Shown: positions 53,906-63,037, counted from the stretch's first letter. The stretch is DNA of 64,000 nt from Nocardia abscessus NBRC 100374 (GCF_000308455.1 NZ_BAFP01000006.1:53386-117385); one strand, 5' to 3'. The notes: generated from the letters alone by a model not told the origin. Numbers and translations: made by a program.

Positions 53906-54067
53906 ATGAGTGATACGACCCTGTGGGAGTACGCGACCGTGCCGCTGCTGACGCACGCGACGAAGCAGATTCTCGACCAGTGGGGAGCCGACGGCTGGGA
54001 GCTGGTCACCGTGCTGCCCGGCCCGACCGGTGAGCAGCACGTCGCCTATCTCAAGCGGCCCAAGTAG
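53906..54067 (+). CDS. DUF4177 family small protein
   Basis: A 53-residue protein (MSDTTLWEYATVPLLTHATKQILDQWGADGWELVTVLPGPTGEQHVAYLKRPK). The WEY ... LNxxGxxGWELVxV motif marks DUF4177. Mycobacterium tuberculosis has the same small gene (Rv3678A) at this place. Its job is unknown; the fold suggests a small protein-binding domain. The start is seven bases from TACGCT, a leaderless layout. The RidA gene follows after 14 bases. Confidence 0.85.
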   Translation: MSDTTLWEYATVPLLTHATKQILDQWGADGWELVTVLPGPTGEQHVAYLKRPK

Positions 54068-54081
54068 AGGAGGGTGGGGCA

Positions 54082-54540
54082 GTGACCCAGTGGGAGAAGA
54101 ACCTCGCCGAACTCGGCATCACCCTGCCGCCGGTCGTTGCTCCGGTCGCGGCTTACATTCCCGCGATCCGGACCGGGTCGCTCGTCTACACCTCCGGGCA
54201 GCTGCCGTTCGTGAACGGCCAGTTGTCCGCGGTCGGCAAGGTCGGCGCGGAGGTTTCGGTCGAGGCGGCCAAGGAGGCGGCCCGGCTGTGCGCGCTGAAC
54301 GCGCTGGCCGCGGTGCACGACCTGGTCGGGTTGGACGCGGTGGTGCGCATTGTGAAGGTGGTCGGATTCGTCGCCTCGGCACCGGGATTCGGCGATCAGC
54401 CGGTGGTGATCAACGGTGCGTCGGAGTTCCTCGGTCAGGTCTTCGGTGACGCGGGCAGGCACGCGCGCTCAGCCGTCGGCGTCGCCGAACTCCCCCGCGA
54501 CACCCCCGTCGAGGTCGAACTGATCGCCGAGGTGCGCTAG
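54082..54540 (+). CDS. RidA family protein
   Basis: A 152-residue protein from GTG 54082. It has the RidA (YjgF/YER057c/UK114) trimer fold: VAAYIPAIRTGSLVYTSGQLPFVNGQL, AAKEAARLCALNALAAVHDLVGLDAVVRIVKVVGFVAS and ARSAVGVAELPRDTPVEVELIAEV. The substrate-binding Arg (ARSAVGV) is present, consistent with enamine/imine deaminase activity that protects PLP enzymes. It lies between DUF4177 and the MBL gene as in mycobacteria (Rv3678c). Confidence 0.9.
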   Translation: MTQWEKNLAELGITLPPVVAPVAAYIPAIRTGSLVYTSGQLPFVNGQLSAVGKVGAEVSVEAAKEAARLCALNALAAVHDLVGLDAVVRIVKVVGFVASAPGFGDQPVVINGASEFLGQVFGDAGRHARSAVGVAELPRDTPVEVELIAEVR

Positions 54541-54579
54541 ACCGGAAATACCGGCTCCGCTTCTATCCGAGGTTATGCG

Positions 54580-55371
54580 ATGACATTGACACACCCCGCC
54601 TATGGGCAGCTCCGGCAGGTCACCGAGACGGCGGCGGTGCTACTCGCCGACAATCCGGGCCAGATGACCTTGGAGGGAACCAACACCTGGATCCTGCGCG
54701 CGCCCGGAGGCACGGACTGTGTGGTGGTGGACCCGGGGCCCAAGGACAAATCGCACTGCGCCGCGATCGCCGAAGCCACCGGCGGCCGGATCGCCCTCAC
54801 TTTGGTCACCCACCGTCATCACGACCACACCGGCGGCATCGACCGCCTGGTCGAGCTGACCGGAACACCGGTGCGGGCCAAGGATTCCGCTTTCCTGCGC
54901 GGCTCGGATGTCCCGCTCGCCGACGGCGAGGTGATCGAGGCCGCGGGCCTGCGGATCACCGTGCTGGACACACCGGGCCACACCGGCGACTCGGTCAGTT
55001 TCGTCCTCGACGACGCGGTGCTGACCGGTGACACCATCCTCGGCTCGGGCACCACGGTGCTCGACTCCACCGACGGCACGCTGGCCGACTATCTGTCCTC
55101 GCTGGACCGGTTGGTCGAGGCGGGCAAGGGCAAAGCTTTGCTGCCCGCGCACGGCCCGGACCATCCGGACCTCCAGCCGGTCGCCCGCTACTACATCGCG
55201 CATCGGCACGAGCGTCTCGGTCAGGTGCGGGACGCACTGCGGACGCTCGGCCCGAATGCGGGTGCGATGGCGGTGGTGCGGAAGGTGTACTCCGACGTGG
55301 ACAAGCGGTTGTGGCCGGCCGCGCGTAGTTCGGTGCAGGCGCAGCTGGAGTACCTGCGCGTGCACGGCTAG
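54580..55371 (+). CDS. Metallo-beta-lactamase fold hydrolase (Rv3677c-like)
   Basis: A 263-residue MBL-fold hydrolase from ATG 54580. Metal ligands: THRHHDHTGGIDRL (HxHxDH), LDTPGHTGDSV and DAVLTGDTILGSG. The fold is that of glyoxalase II/RNase-like hydrolases of the conserved actinobacterial crp cluster. It could be a nuclease or thioester hydrolase, not a beta-lactam resistance gene. A strong terminator follows. Confidence 0.9.
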   Translation: MTLTHPAYGQLRQVTETAAVLLADNPGQMTLEGTNTWILRAPGGTDCVVVDPGPKDKSHCAAIAEATGGRIALTLVTHRHHDHTGGIDRLVELTGTPVRAKDSAFLRGSDVPLADGEVIEAAGLRITVLDTPGHTGDSVSFVLDDAVLTGDTILGSGTTVLDSTDGTLADYLSSLDRLVEAGKGKALLPAHGPDHPDLQPVARYYIAHRHERLGQVRDALRTLGPNAGAMAVVRKVYSDVDKRLWPAARSSVQAQLEYLRVHG

Positions 55372-55383
55372 ACGGAACGACAC

Positions 55384-55418
55384 AACGCCGGGTTCAGTGG
55401 AGCGCTGAACCCGGCGTT
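55384..55418. terminator. Bidirectional 14-bp hairpin between the MBL and crp genes
   Basis: AACGCCGGGTTCAG (55384-55397) pairs with its complement (55405-55418) across a 7-base loop. It serves both converging genes. Confidence 0.85.
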
Positions 55419-55434
55419 CGCCGTATGAGGTCCG

Positions 55435-56109
55435 TTACCGCGCGCGGCGGGCGAGGCGCTCGGAGTCGGAGATGAGCACGCTCTTGCCCTCCAGACGCAG
55501 CCAGCCGCGATGCGCGAAGTCGGCGAGCGCCTTGTTCACGGTCTCGCGGGAGGCGCCGACCAGCTGTGCGATCTCCTCCTGGGTGAGGTCGTGGGTGACC
55601 CGCAGCGCGCCCGCCTCCTGGGTGCCGAAGCGCTGCGCGAGCTGCAGCAGCGCCTTGGCGACCCGGCCGGGGACGTCGGTGAAGATCAGATCGGCCAGGT
55701 TGTTGTTGGTCCGGCGCAGGCGGCGCGCGAGAACGCGCAGCAACTGCTCGGCGATCTCGGGTCGCTGATCGATCCAGGCCTTGAGGGCGTCGCGATCCAT
55801 CGTCACCGCACGCACCTCGGTCACCGTGGTGGCGGTGGAGGTGCGCGGCCCCGGGTCGAAGATCGACAGTTCGCCGAACATGTCGGACGGGCCCATGATG
55901 GTCAGCAGGTTCTCGCGCCCGTCGGGCGAACGACGTCCGATCTTCACCTTGCCGGAGGTGATGATGTACAGCCGGTCGCCCGGCTCGCCCTCGTTGAAGA
56001 TGACGTGGCCACGCGGGAAATCCACCGGTTGAAGTTGCTTGGCGAGGGCGGCCACCGCAGTGGGCTCGACGCCCTGGAAGATGCCTGCTCTGGCGAGGGC
56101 CTCGTCCAC
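55435..56109 (-). CDS. crp: cAMP receptor protein (Crp/Fnr family)
   Basis: A 224-residue regulator from GTG 56109, with AAGGAG upstream; this start and length match Mycobacterium tuberculosis Crp (Rv3676). The cyclic-nucleotide domain shows [73 protein letters not shown], with the R and S/T of the phosphate-binding cassette, and the winged HTH is [35 protein letters not shown]. It responds to cAMP and controls genes such as whiB1 and rpfA in mycobacteria. A GTG-N8-CAC site upstream may give self-control. Confidence 0.96.
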   Translation of the reverse strand: MDEALARAGIFQGVEPTAVAALAKQLQPVDFPRGHVIFNEGEPGDRLYIITSGKVKIGRRSPDGRENLLTIMGPSDMFGELSIFDPGPRTSTATTVTEVRAVTMDRDALKAWIDQRPEIAEQLLRVLARRLRRTNNNLADLIFTDVPGRVAKALLQLAQRFGTQEAGALRVTHDLTQEEIAQLVGASRETVNKALADFAHRGWLRLEGKSVLISDSERLARRAR

Positions 56110-56195
56110 GAATGTGCTCCTTATGGGAAATGGCTCTGTACTGGACCGAAGCGACTCGGCCAACAGCGCAGTCTACGCGGCGTGCCTACAGGGTA

Positions 56196-56209
56196 GTGAC
56201 GGACACCAC
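56196..56209. promoter_or_regulatory. GTG-N8-CAC, possible Crp self-control site
   Basis: GTGACGGACACCAC fits the core of the TGTGA-N6-TCACA Crp pattern at its G and C positions only. It lies 87 bases upstream of the crp start. Weak match. Confidence 0.35.
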
Positions 56210-56242
56210 GTAACGAGTGGATTGCGCGACGCTCGCGCCGCG

Positions 56243-56485
56243 TCAGCTCGCGCGAGCCACGTCCAGCTCCTCGCCGCGGGAGCGGCGCCTGCGCATACGG
56301 GCCACGGCGGCGGGGAGGCCGAGCTTCGTCAGCTCCTTCACCTCGGCGTTGCTTGCCTTGTCCAGGTACTGCTGAACCTCTTCGTCGGGTTCGAGAAGCT
56401 TGCGGAGCCGGTTCTCGACCCGCTCCATACCCAGTGCGAACAGCATCAACACCACTGGGAAGAGCACCACAGCGAGTCCTTGCAT
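56243..56485 (-). CDS. Small membrane protein (Rv3675-like)
   Basis: An 80-residue protein from ATG 56485 with one N-terminal membrane helix ([31 protein letters not shown]) and a charged cytoplasmic tail ending [16 protein letters not shown]. It keeps the place of Rv3675 between crp and nth in mycobacteria. The function is not known. A longer N-terminal reading adds only Pro/Arg-rich sequence and is not preferred. It diverges from nth. Confidence 0.75.
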   Translation of the reverse strand: MQGLAVVLFPVVLMLFALGMERVENRLRKLLEPDEEVQQYLDKASNAEVKELTKLGLPAAVARMRRRRSRGEELDVARAS

Positions 56486-56576
56486 GACGAGCAGTAAACA
56501 CCGTCGAGGTCTCAGATGGAACACGGCAACTGAACTGGAAGGGCAACGTTGTCCGCCGATTCCGTATGGTGGACGC

Positions 56577-57410
56577 GTGCGCGTCTCCCCCTCCACCGCC
56601 GCCGGGAACGGGCTTCCGGCCGGCTCCGAGCCCTCCGAAACGCCGCCGGCCACCGCTGCGGCTCCGAGACGGAAAACCAGGGCTCGACAGGCGGAAACCC
56701 GGCTCGGGCTGGTCCGCAGGGCACGCCGGATGAACCGCGAATTGGCGGCCGCTTTCCCCGATGCGCACTGCGAGCTCGATTTCACCACTCCGCTCGAATT
56801 GGCGGTCGCGACAATACTTTCCGCGCAGTGCACCGACGAGCGAGTGAATCTCACCACCCCCGCGCTGTTCGCCCGCTACCCGGATGCCCGCGCATATGCC
56901 GAGGCCAACCGGGCGGAGCTGGAGGAATACATCCGCCCGACCGGGTTCTTCCGGAACAAGGCCGCCTCACTGATCGGACTCGGCCAGGCACTGCTGGAGC
57001 GGTACGACGGTGAATTGCCTCACACACTGACCGAACTGGTCCAGCTGCCCGGCATCGGACGCAAGACCGCGAACGTCATCCTCGGTAACGCGTTCGGGGT
57101 GCCGGGCATCACAGTCGACACCCATTTCGGCCGCTTGGTGCGCCGCTGGGGATGGACCGACGAGGAAGATCCGGTGAAGGTCGAGCACATCGTCGGTGCG
57201 CTGATCGAGCGCAAGGACTGGACGATGCTCTCGCACCGCGTGATCTTCCACGGCCGGCGGGTCTGCCACTCCCGCAAGCCCGCCTGCGGCACGTGCGTGC
57301 TGGCCAAAGACTGCCCGTCGTTCGGGATCGGGCCGACCGATCCGGAGGCCGCGGCCAAACTGGTGAAAGGGCCGGAGCGGGAGCATCTGCTCGAGCTGGT
57401 GGGCCGGTGA
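56577..57410 (+). CDS. nth: Endonuclease III (DNA glycosylase/AP lyase)
   Basis: A 277-residue base-excision repair enzyme. GTG 56577 lies six bases after TATGGT and is likely leaderless. The first 45 residues are an extra low-complexity tail not present in shorter mycobacterial Nth. Domain signs: [31 protein letters not shown], the helix-hairpin-helix [22 protein letters not shown] with catalytic Lys, [14 protein letters not shown] with catalytic Asp, and the 4Fe-4S cluster [17 protein letters not shown]. It removes oxidised pyrimidines. The stop overlaps the next gene (GTGA). Confidence 0.95.
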   Translation: MRVSPSTAAGNGLPAGSEPSETPPATAAAPRRKTRARQAETRLGLVRRARRMNRELAAAFPDAHCELDFTTPLELAVATILSAQCTDERVNLTTPALFARYPDARAYAEANRAELEEYIRPTGFFRNKAASLIGLGQALLERYDGELPHTLTELVQLPGIGRKTANVILGNAFGVPGITVDTHFGRLVRRWGWTDEEDPVKVEHIVGALIERKDWTMLSHRVIFHGRRVCHSRKPACGTCVLAKDCPSFGIGPTDPEAAAKLVKGPEREHLLELVGR

Positions 57411-58054
57411 GTTCGGAGCCCTCGGGCCGAAGGAGTACGGGTCATGCGTGGCGTTGGGCTCTTGCCGGGCTGATCGCGGTGCTGGCGCTGGCGGTCGCGG
57501 TGTGGCCGCGCGGCGACGACGGCGAGACGACGGGACCGCGGTCCACCTCCCTCGCCACCGGCGTTCCCGATGACCTGCGCGCGGCCGCCGGTCTGCCCGA
57601 TTGCCCGAGCGCCGCCGCGACCGGGAACGGCCCGCTGGCCGGGATAACGCTCGAGTGCCTGGCGAACGGCAGGCCGGTCGACCTGGCCGCCGCGCTGGCG
57701 GGCAAGCCGGCCCTGCTGAACCTGTGGGCCTACTGGTGCGCACCGTGCGCCCAGGAGTTGCCGTATTTGCAGCAATACGCCCAACGCGCCGGAAACGCGA
57801 TTACGGTGCTGACCGTGCACAGCGACCCTGATGAGGCAAAGGCCCTGTCCCGGCTGCGCGGACTGGACGTCCAGCTGCCCGGCGTGCTCGACGCCGACGC
57901 GCGGGTGCGCACGGCCGTCGGCGCCCCCGCCGTGCTGCCGATCTCGGTGCTGGTGCGGGCCGACGGCTCGGTCGCCGAGGTCGTGGTGCGCGCTTTCGAG
58001 GGGGTGGATGACATCGCGAACACGGTCGCGGGCAAGCTCGGAGTGGCCGCATGA
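57407..58054 (+). CDS. Membrane-anchored thioredoxin-like protein (Rv3673c-like)
   Basis: A 215-residue protein starting at GTG 57407, which overlaps the nth stop. A membrane helix ([17 protein letters not shown]) precedes a TlpA/ResA-like thioredoxin domain with the redox motif [20 protein letters not shown] (CxxC). The later [21 protein letters not shown] carries the cis-Pro region. It likely reduces extracytoplasmic disulfides. It is part of the nth-trx-nudix-marP run with overlapping starts and stops, so the genes are translated together. Confidence 0.92.
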   Translation: MSSEPSGRRSTGHAWRWALAGLIAVLALAVAVWPRGDDGETTGPRSTSLATGVPDDLRAAAGLPDCPSAAATGNGPLAGITLECLANGRPVDLAAALAGKPALLNLWAYWCAPCAQELPYLQQYAQRAGNAITVLTVHSDPDEAKALSRLRGLDVQLPGVLDADARVRTAVGAPAVLPISVLVRADGSVAEVVVRAFEGVDDIANTVAGKLGVAA

Positions 58055-58137
58055 CGATGCGGATGGACAAATCAATGGTGGAGGTGTCGGTGCGGGCGGT
58101 CAGTCGGGGACGCATGCGCGGGGGAGGTGTGCGTTGA
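58051..58137 (+). CDS. 28-residue reading frame linking the thioredoxin and nudix genes
   Basis: ATG 58051 overlaps the thioredoxin stop (ATGA) and the frame ends at TGA 58135-58137, overlapping the nudix TTG start (TTGA). The peptide would be [20 protein letters not shown] and onward, rich in Arg and Met, without a known domain. It may exist only to carry ribosomes across the gap. Chance is also possible. Confidence 0.3.
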   Translation: MTMRMDKSMVEVSVRAVSRGRMRGGGVR

Positions 58138-58850
58138 CGATCGAGCTGCCGCGAGATCTTCCGGCGTGGCTGGCCCGCTCGGCGGAACCGGCCGCCGATG
58201 GTGCCGACACGTTGACCAGGGCGCGTGCGTTGCGCCGCGCCCTGACCGTGACCTCGAAACCGCGCCAAGCCGCCGTGCTCGTCTTGTTCGGCGGCTCACC
58301 GGAGGCGGACACGGACGCTCCGGGCGGACTGCCCGCCGACGCCGAAGTGCTGCTCACCCAGCGCGCGTCCACGATGCGCCAGCATCGCGGACAGGTCGCG
58401 TTCCCCGGCGGCGCGGTGGACCCGGAGGACGCCGGGCCGATCGACACCGCGCTGCGCGAGGCGTGCGAGGAGACCGGCCTGGACCGTTCGGGCGTCGAGC
58501 CGTTCGCGATGCTGCCGAAACTGTTCGTGCCGCCCTCCCGGTTCGACGTGACACCCGTCATCGCGTACTGGCGCACGCCGGGAGCGGTGCGGGTGGTGAA
58601 CGAGAGTGAGACCGAACGGGTCGTGCGCGTCCCGCTGGCCCAGCTGCTCGATCCGGCGAATCGCTTCCTGGTCCGCAGCACCCTCGGCTATCAGAGCCCG
58701 GCGTTCCAGGTGGACGGAATGCTGGTCTGGGGTCTGACCGGCGGCATCCTGGCCGGGATCAGCAAGGCGTCGGGCTGGGATCGTGAGTGGGACCACGAGG
58801 ACGTTCGTGACCTGGAGACCGCACTCGCCGCCGTGGGGATGACGTTATGA
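58134..58850 (+). CDS. NUDIX hydrolase, CoA pyrophosphatase-like (Rv3672c-like)
   Basis: A 238-residue hydrolase from TTG 58134, chosen because GGGGAGG stands six bases ahead. The Nudix signature is GQVAFPGGAVDPEDAGPIDTALREACEETGL, with the extra upstream TQRASTMRQHRGQVAFPGG typical of the CoA pyrophosphatase subfamily (NudL/YeaB). It splits CoA or similar nucleotide diphosphates to 3',5'-ADP and phosphopantetheine; the exact substrate is inferred. The last bases overlap the marP start (ATGA). Confidence 0.9.
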   Translation: MTIELPRDLPAWLARSAEPAADGADTLTRARALRRALTVTSKPRQAAVLVLFGGSPEADTDAPGGLPADAEVLLTQRASTMRQHRGQVAFPGGAVDPEDAGPIDTALREACEETGLDRSGVEPFAMLPKLFVPPSRFDVTPVIAYWRTPGAVRVVNESETERVVRVPLAQLLDPANRFLVRSTLGYQSPAFQVDGMLVWGLTGGILAGISKASGWDREWDHEDVRDLETALAAVGMTL

Positions 58851-60040
58851 GCTCGTCGGCCTGGCTCGACATCGCCGTCGTGCTGCTCGCGCTGCTGGCC
58901 GCCTCCTCGGGGTGGCGGCAGGGCGCGGTGGCCTCCGCGCTGGCCTTTCTCGGCGTGGTGCTCGGCGCCGTCGCGGGCATCCTGATCGCGCCGCACATCC
59001 TGGTGCACGTCGACGAGGGCCGCACCAGAGTGCTCACCGGTGTGCTGCTGATCGTGGTGCTGGTGATCGTCGGCGAGGTCGCGGGCATGGTGCTCGGACG
59101 CGCCGCGCGCAGCGGCATGCGTCATCCGTTCACCCGCAGCGTGGACAGCGTGGTCGGCGCGGTGCTGCAGGCGGTCGCCGTGCTGGTCACCGCGTGGCTG
59201 CTGGCGCTGCCGCTGGCCACCTCGTCGCAGCCGGCCATCGCGACCGCGATCAACGGCTCGCGGGTGCTCGCCGACGTCAACGACGTCGCGCCGAATTGGT
59301 TGCGCAGGCTGCCCAACGAATTCTCCAAGCTGCTCAACACCTCCGGCTTGCCGGACGTGATCGGGCCGTTCGGGCGGGCGCCGATCGCGGCCGTCGAACC
59401 GCCTGATCCGAGTGTGCTGGCCAGCCCGGTCGCCGCGTCGCTGCAGCAGAGCGTGCTGCGCATCCGCGGGGTCGCCCCGAGTTGCCAGCGTGCGCTGGAA
59501 GGTTCCGGGTTCGTGATCGCGCCGGAGCGCGTGATGACCAACGCGCACGTCGTCGCGGGCACCACGAGCATCGATGTCGACACGGCATCCGGCTCGCTGC
59601 CCGCTTCGGTGGTGCTGTTCGACCCGTTCACCGACGTCGCGGTGCTCTCGGTGCCCGGGCTCACCGCTCCGGTCGTTCCCCAGGCGCCCGCGCCCGCCCG
59701 TTCCGGCGAGAGCGCCATCGTGCTCGGCTACCCGGGCGGTGGCCGGTACACGGCGAGCGCGGCACGGATCCGCGAGACCCTCGATCTGACCGGGCCGAAC
59801 ATCTACCGGGACGGAACGGTGAAGCGCGAGGTGTACACGGTGCGCGGACTCGTTCAAGCGGGCAATTCCGGTGGGCCGCTGGTGGATACGCAGGGACAGG
59901 TGCTCGGAGTCGTCTTCGGCGCCGCGGTGACCGACAACGACACCGGCTATGTCCTGACGCTCAACGAGGTCCGTTCCGAACTCGAGGCTTCGGAGCGTTC
60001 CGCAGGCCCGGTCGCCACCGGAGCATGTGTGCTCAGCTGA
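58847..60040 (+). CDS. marP: Membrane-bound serine protease MarP (Rv3671c-like)
   Basis: A 397-residue protease. The N-terminal part has four membrane helices (LDIAVVLLALLAASSG to VLLIVVLVIVGEVAGMVLG), then a chymotrypsin-like periplasmic domain with His in VMTNAHVVAGTTS, Asp in FTDVAVLSVPG and the nucleophile Ser in VQAGNSGGPLVD. A cysteine pair (SCQRALEGSGFV and a terminal Cys) recalls the redox-sensitive disulfide of mycobacterial MarP, which is needed for acid and oxidant resistance. ATG 58847 overlaps the nudix stop. Confidence 0.94.
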   Translation: MSSSAWLDIAVVLLALLAASSGWRQGAVASALAFLGVVLGAVAGILIAPHILVHVDEGRTRVLTGVLLIVVLVIVGEVAGMVLGRAARSGMRHPFTRSVDSVVGAVLQAVAVLVTAWLLALPLATSSQPAIATAINGSRVLADVNDVAPNWLRRLPNEFSKLLNTSGLPDVIGPFGRAPIAAVEPPDPSVLASPVAASLQQSVLRIRGVAPSCQRALEGSGFVIAPERVMTNAHVVAGTTSIDVDTASGSLPASVVLFDPFTDVAVLSVPGLTAPVVPQAPAPARSGESAIVLGYPGGGRYTASAARIRETLDLTGPNIYRDGTVKREVYTVRGLVQAGNSGGPLVDTQGQVLGVVFGAAVTDNDTGYVLTLNEVRSELEASERSAGPVATGACVLS

Positions 60041-60059
60041 TCTCGCCGTGCTCCTCGAT

Positions 60060-60995
60060 TCAGGTCAGGAGCTTCGCGAGTTCTGCCGTGACCACGTCCG
60101 GGTTCTCCTGGTGCGCGAAATGGGCCGCGCCGGGGACCCGGACCAAGCGTCGTTGCGGTGACCATTCGTGCCCGCGACGGAACGTGGCGGGCAGGATGTA
60201 GGGGTCCAGGTCGCCGCGCATGGCGAGGACCGGGATGTGGACGGGGTCGCGCATGGTCGCCATGAAGCGGCGGCCGTCCGGCCGCCACTGGCTGCGGAAG
60301 GCCCAGCGCTGGTACTCCAGCGCGCAATGCGCGGCGCCGGGGATCTGGATGGCCGAGCGCATCCGCCGCGCCGTGTCCACGAATTCGGCGGAGCCGGACC
60401 AGCCCATGCTCACCCGCTGCCGCAGCAACCGTTCCACTTCGAAGCCGTCGGCGGTGGTCAGCAGACGCTCGCCGTACCGGGGCAGCTGATAGCGAAGGAA
60501 GTTCGGCAGCCAGGCCGAGCGCTGGCGGCGGTTGCGCAGTACCGAACTCTTCAGCGCCGACGGATGCGGCGAGCCGACCAGCGCGATGGAGCGAACCAGC
60601 CGCGGGTGCAGCACCGCGGTGGTCCAGCAGACCAGTCCGCCGTCGGCGTGCCCGACCAGCGTGGCCTCGGTGTAGCCGAGCGCCCGGATGAGCCCGGCGA
60701 CGTCACCGGCGAGCGTCCAGCCGTCGTAACCACGCGGCGGCTTGTCGCTGTCGCCGTAACCGCGCAGGTCGACGGCCACGGTGCGATAGCCGAGTTCCGC
60801 CAGGCCGGTCAATTGGTGCCGCCACGACCACCAGAAGTCCGCGAAGCCGTGCAGCAGCACGACCAGCGGGGCATCGGACCGCTCGGGCGCCGCGTCCACG
60901 ACATGGAATCGAATGCCGTTGGCGTGCACGTCCCGATGTGTCCACGGTCCGTCGTAACGGACGCTGGACGGATCCGGAAGCAAGTTCGCCGACAC
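60060..60995 (-). CDS. ephE: Alpha/beta hydrolase, epoxide hydrolase-like (EphE)
   Basis: A 311-residue hydrolase on the opposite strand, right after marP. Oxyanion motif LLHGFADFWWSWRHQL (HGxP place), nucleophile Asp in LVGHADGGLVCWTTAV, acid and His in DPYILPATFRRGHEWSPQRRLVRVPGAAHFAHQENPD. The GHxDGG nucleophile with Asp, not Ser, is that of epoxide hydrolases. It corresponds to Rv3670 (EphE). It likely opens lipid epoxides at or near the membrane; substrate unknown. Confidence 0.88.
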   Translation of the reverse strand: MSANLLPDPSSVRYDGPWTHRDVHANGIRFHVVDAAPERSDAPLVVLLHGFADFWWSWRHQLTGLAELGYRTVAVDLRGYGDSDKPPRGYDGWTLAGDVAGLIRALGYTEATLVGHADGGLVCWTTAVLHPRLVRSIALVGSPHPSALKSSVLRNRRQRSAWLPNFLRYQLPRYGERLLTTADGFEVERLLRQRVSMGWSGSAEFVDTARRMRSAIQIPGAAHCALEYQRWAFRSQWRPDGRRFMATMRDPVHIPVLAMRGDLDPYILPATFRRGHEWSPQRRLVRVPGAAHFAHQENPDVVTAELAKLLT

Positions 60996-61040
60996 GGCGA
61001 CCGAGCCTAGTAGCCGCCGTACCGGCTCGCGAAAGCGCGC

Positions 61041-61547
61041 CTAGGAAGTTTGCTTCTGCAGCGCGAGACGGTCGTCGTGCGCGGCCGCGCCCAGGCTGTG
61101 CGGCAGCACCGTGCGCGCCTGCTTGAGCGAGTCGATCGTCTTCTCCGGCGCGCGCAGTTTCTTCACCCGCCGGTATCCCAGGAACGCCAGCGCCGCGGTG
61201 GCCACGATCATCAGCAGGAAGACGATCAGGAAGGCCGCCCAGCGCGCCAGCCACACGTCGAGCAACTCGCCGAGGAAGAAGAAAAAGAAAAACGTGCTGA
61301 ACAGCAGCACGGTGAGCGCGAGGATGAAGTAGACGCTGCCCTGCAGGCCCTTCTTGATCTCACCGGTGACCTCGGCCTTGGCCAGTTCGACCTCGGCGCG
61401 GACCAGGGTCGACATCTGCTCGGCGGCGTCGCGGACCAGGGTCCCGAAGCTCGCGGAGCCGAGTGGATCGGCGTCCGTGAGGGGAATGGAGGTGACCGTA
61501 CGACCGCGCTCCGCGTCGTTCCCGTTACCGCCGTGGTTGAAACTCAC
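61041..61547 (-). CDS. Phage holin superfamily (holin-X) membrane protein (Rv3669-like)
   Basis: A 168-residue protein with two adjacent membrane helices (FILALTVLLFSTFFFFFFLGELLDVW and AAFLIVFLLMIVATAALAFLGY). It has a conserved amphipathic stretch ahead (VRDAAEQMSTLVRAEVELAKAEVTGEIKKGLQG) that marks the actinobacterial holin-X/DUF1469 family. Despite the name the family is chromosomal and its role in envelope function is unknown. It lies between ephE and nhaA, as in mycobacteria. Confidence 0.85.
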   Translation of the reverse strand: MSFNHGGNGNDAERGRTVTSIPLTDADPLGSASFGTLVRDAAEQMSTLVRAEVELAKAEVTGEIKKGLQGSVYFILALTVLLFSTFFFFFFLGELLDVWLARWAAFLIVFLLMIVATAALAFLGYRRVKKLRAPEKTIDSLKQARTVLPHSLGAAAHDDRLALQKQTS

Positions 61548-61580
61548 TTGGTCGACCCTTCTCCCTGTCCCGGCACTGCT

Positions 61581-62885
61581 TCAACTCCCGTTCGATCGGC
61601 GGCGTTCCCGGTGCCCTCCGTGGTCACGCAGGCTACCGCCTCCGGACGGATCGCTCGCGCCGCCGTGCTGTTCACGTTGTAGCGCACGGGCGTCCCGCCG
61701 AGCCTGGTGGACACGCCCACGCCGCAACAGTAGCGCCGAACCGGCGAGCGACGCCGCCATTGATGTCACCAACACAGCGGCTTTCGCCAACTCGACGGCA
61801 GAGGCGTCCGCGACGTCGGCGAGCGCGAGTTCCGCCACCAGAAGGCTAACCGTGAAGCCGATCGCGCCGAGCACCGACAGGGCGAACATGTCCCGCCAGC
61901 CGAGTCCGCCGGGGCGCGTCGCGATGCCCAACCGGATTGCCACCCAGCTCATTCCGAAGATCCCGAGAGGCTTGCCCACCAGGAGCCCGAGAATCACCGC
62001 GAGCGCGAGCCGATCGGTGAACAACTCGCCGAAGACCGTGGGATTCAACGGCACTCCGGAGGCGAACAGGGCGAAGAGCGGGACGCACAGTCCGGCGGAG
62101 ACCGGCTGGAAGAGGTGCTCGAGCCGGGCGGCGGGCGCTACACGTTCGCCGGGATCCGGGCGCACCCGCGTGAGCAGGCCGAGCGTGACACCGGCCAAGG
62201 TCGGATGGATGCCCGCCTCGTGCAGCGCGTACCAGGACACCAACGCCAGCGGGACGTAGAGCAACGGCGTGCGGATTCGCGCGTGTTGCGCCAGCGCCCA
62301 CCCCGCGAAGCATCCGGCGGCGACGAGCAGCCACAGCAGCGATACCGCGGTGGTGAACAGCACGGCGATCAGGACGATCGCCATCAGGTCGTCGACTACG
62401 GCGAGGCTGAGCAGGAACACTCGCGCACCCGCTGGGATGCGCGAACCGGTCAGCGCGAGCACGGCGAGCGCGAACGCGATGTCGGTGGCGACGGGAATGG
62501 CCCAGCCGCGGTCCATGCCAGGTATGCCGAACCCGACGACCGCCGCGATCAGCGCGGGGGTCACCACACCGCCGATCGCCGCGATGACGGGCAGCGTTGC
62601 GCGTCTGCGGTCGGCCAGCTCGCCGACGACCAGTTCGCGTTTGAGTTCCAGCCCGGCGACGAAGAAGAACACCGCGAGCAGACCGTCGGCGGCCCATTCG
62701 GCCAGGGTCAGCTGCAGGTGCAACGGCGGGATCGCGACGACCGTTCGGGTCATCGACAGATAACTCGCTCCCCATGGCGAGTTCACCCACAGCAACGCGG
62801 TCGCGGCCGCGATCAGAAGCAGTGCGCCGCCGACGGTTTCCGTGCGGAGGTAGCGGGTTAGTTCCGAGCGCACTTGCGTGATCAC
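61581..62885 (-). CDS. nhaA: Na+/H+ antiporter NhaA
   Basis: A 434-residue antiporter from GTG 62885, with AAAGG upstream. About 12 membrane helices; key motifs are VATDIAFALAVLAL with an ion-binding Asp, LSLAVVDDLMAIVLIAVLF (the paired Asp of NhaA) and GKPLGIFG. It exports sodium in exchange for protons to keep pH and salt. A longer N-terminal reading adds residues unlike the family. The C-terminal 40 residues are a charged tail. The gene is followed by the holin-X gene, 33 bases apart. Confidence 0.93.
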   Translation of the reverse strand: MITQVRSELTRYLRTETVGGALLLIAAATALLWVNSPWGASYLSMTRTVVAIPPLHLQLTLAEWAADGLLAVFFFVAGLELKRELVVGELADRRRATLPVIAAIGGVVTPALIAAVVGFGIPGMDRGWAIPVATDIAFALAVLALTGSRIPAGARVFLLSLAVVDDLMAIVLIAVLFTTAVSLLWLLVAAGCFAGWALAQHARIRTPLLYVPLALVSWYALHEAGIHPTLAGVTLGLLTRVRPDPGERVAPAARLEHLFQPVSAGLCVPLFALFASGVPLNPTVFGELFTDRLALAVILGLLVGKPLGIFGMSWVAIRLGIATRPGGLGWRDMFALSVLGAIGFTVSLLVAELALADVADASAVELAKAAVLVTSMAASLAGSALLLRRGRVHQARRDARALQREQHGGASDPSGGGSLRDHGGHRERRRSNGS

Positions 62886-63006
62886 GGGAAACCTTTCGGG
62901 CGGTGGGCAGCCGGCGCGGAGGCGGCACCCACCGGAATCGGCTCTACGGATGCGCGACCGCTCGCCGACCAGACTTCCCGGCACACCGTACGCAATCTTA
63001 ACGGGT

Positions 63007-63037
63007 GCGGCCGGTGACGGATCCCGCCACCGGCCGC
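63007..63037 (-). terminator. Hairpin after acs
   Basis: GCGGCCGGTG (63007-63016) pairs with its complement (63028-63037) with an 11-base loop; on the minus strand it starts 17 bases past the acs stop. Confidence 0.75.

Noticed and set aside
53230..54009. Several overlapping frames in the noncoding stretch before the DUF4177 gene
   Set aside because: No frame spans the region, residues are Arg/Pro/Ser-biased, and the repeats lie in them.
61041..61547. Prophage holin
   Set aside because: The holin-X gene is at its conserved chromosomal place next to ephE and nhaA, with no phage genes around.
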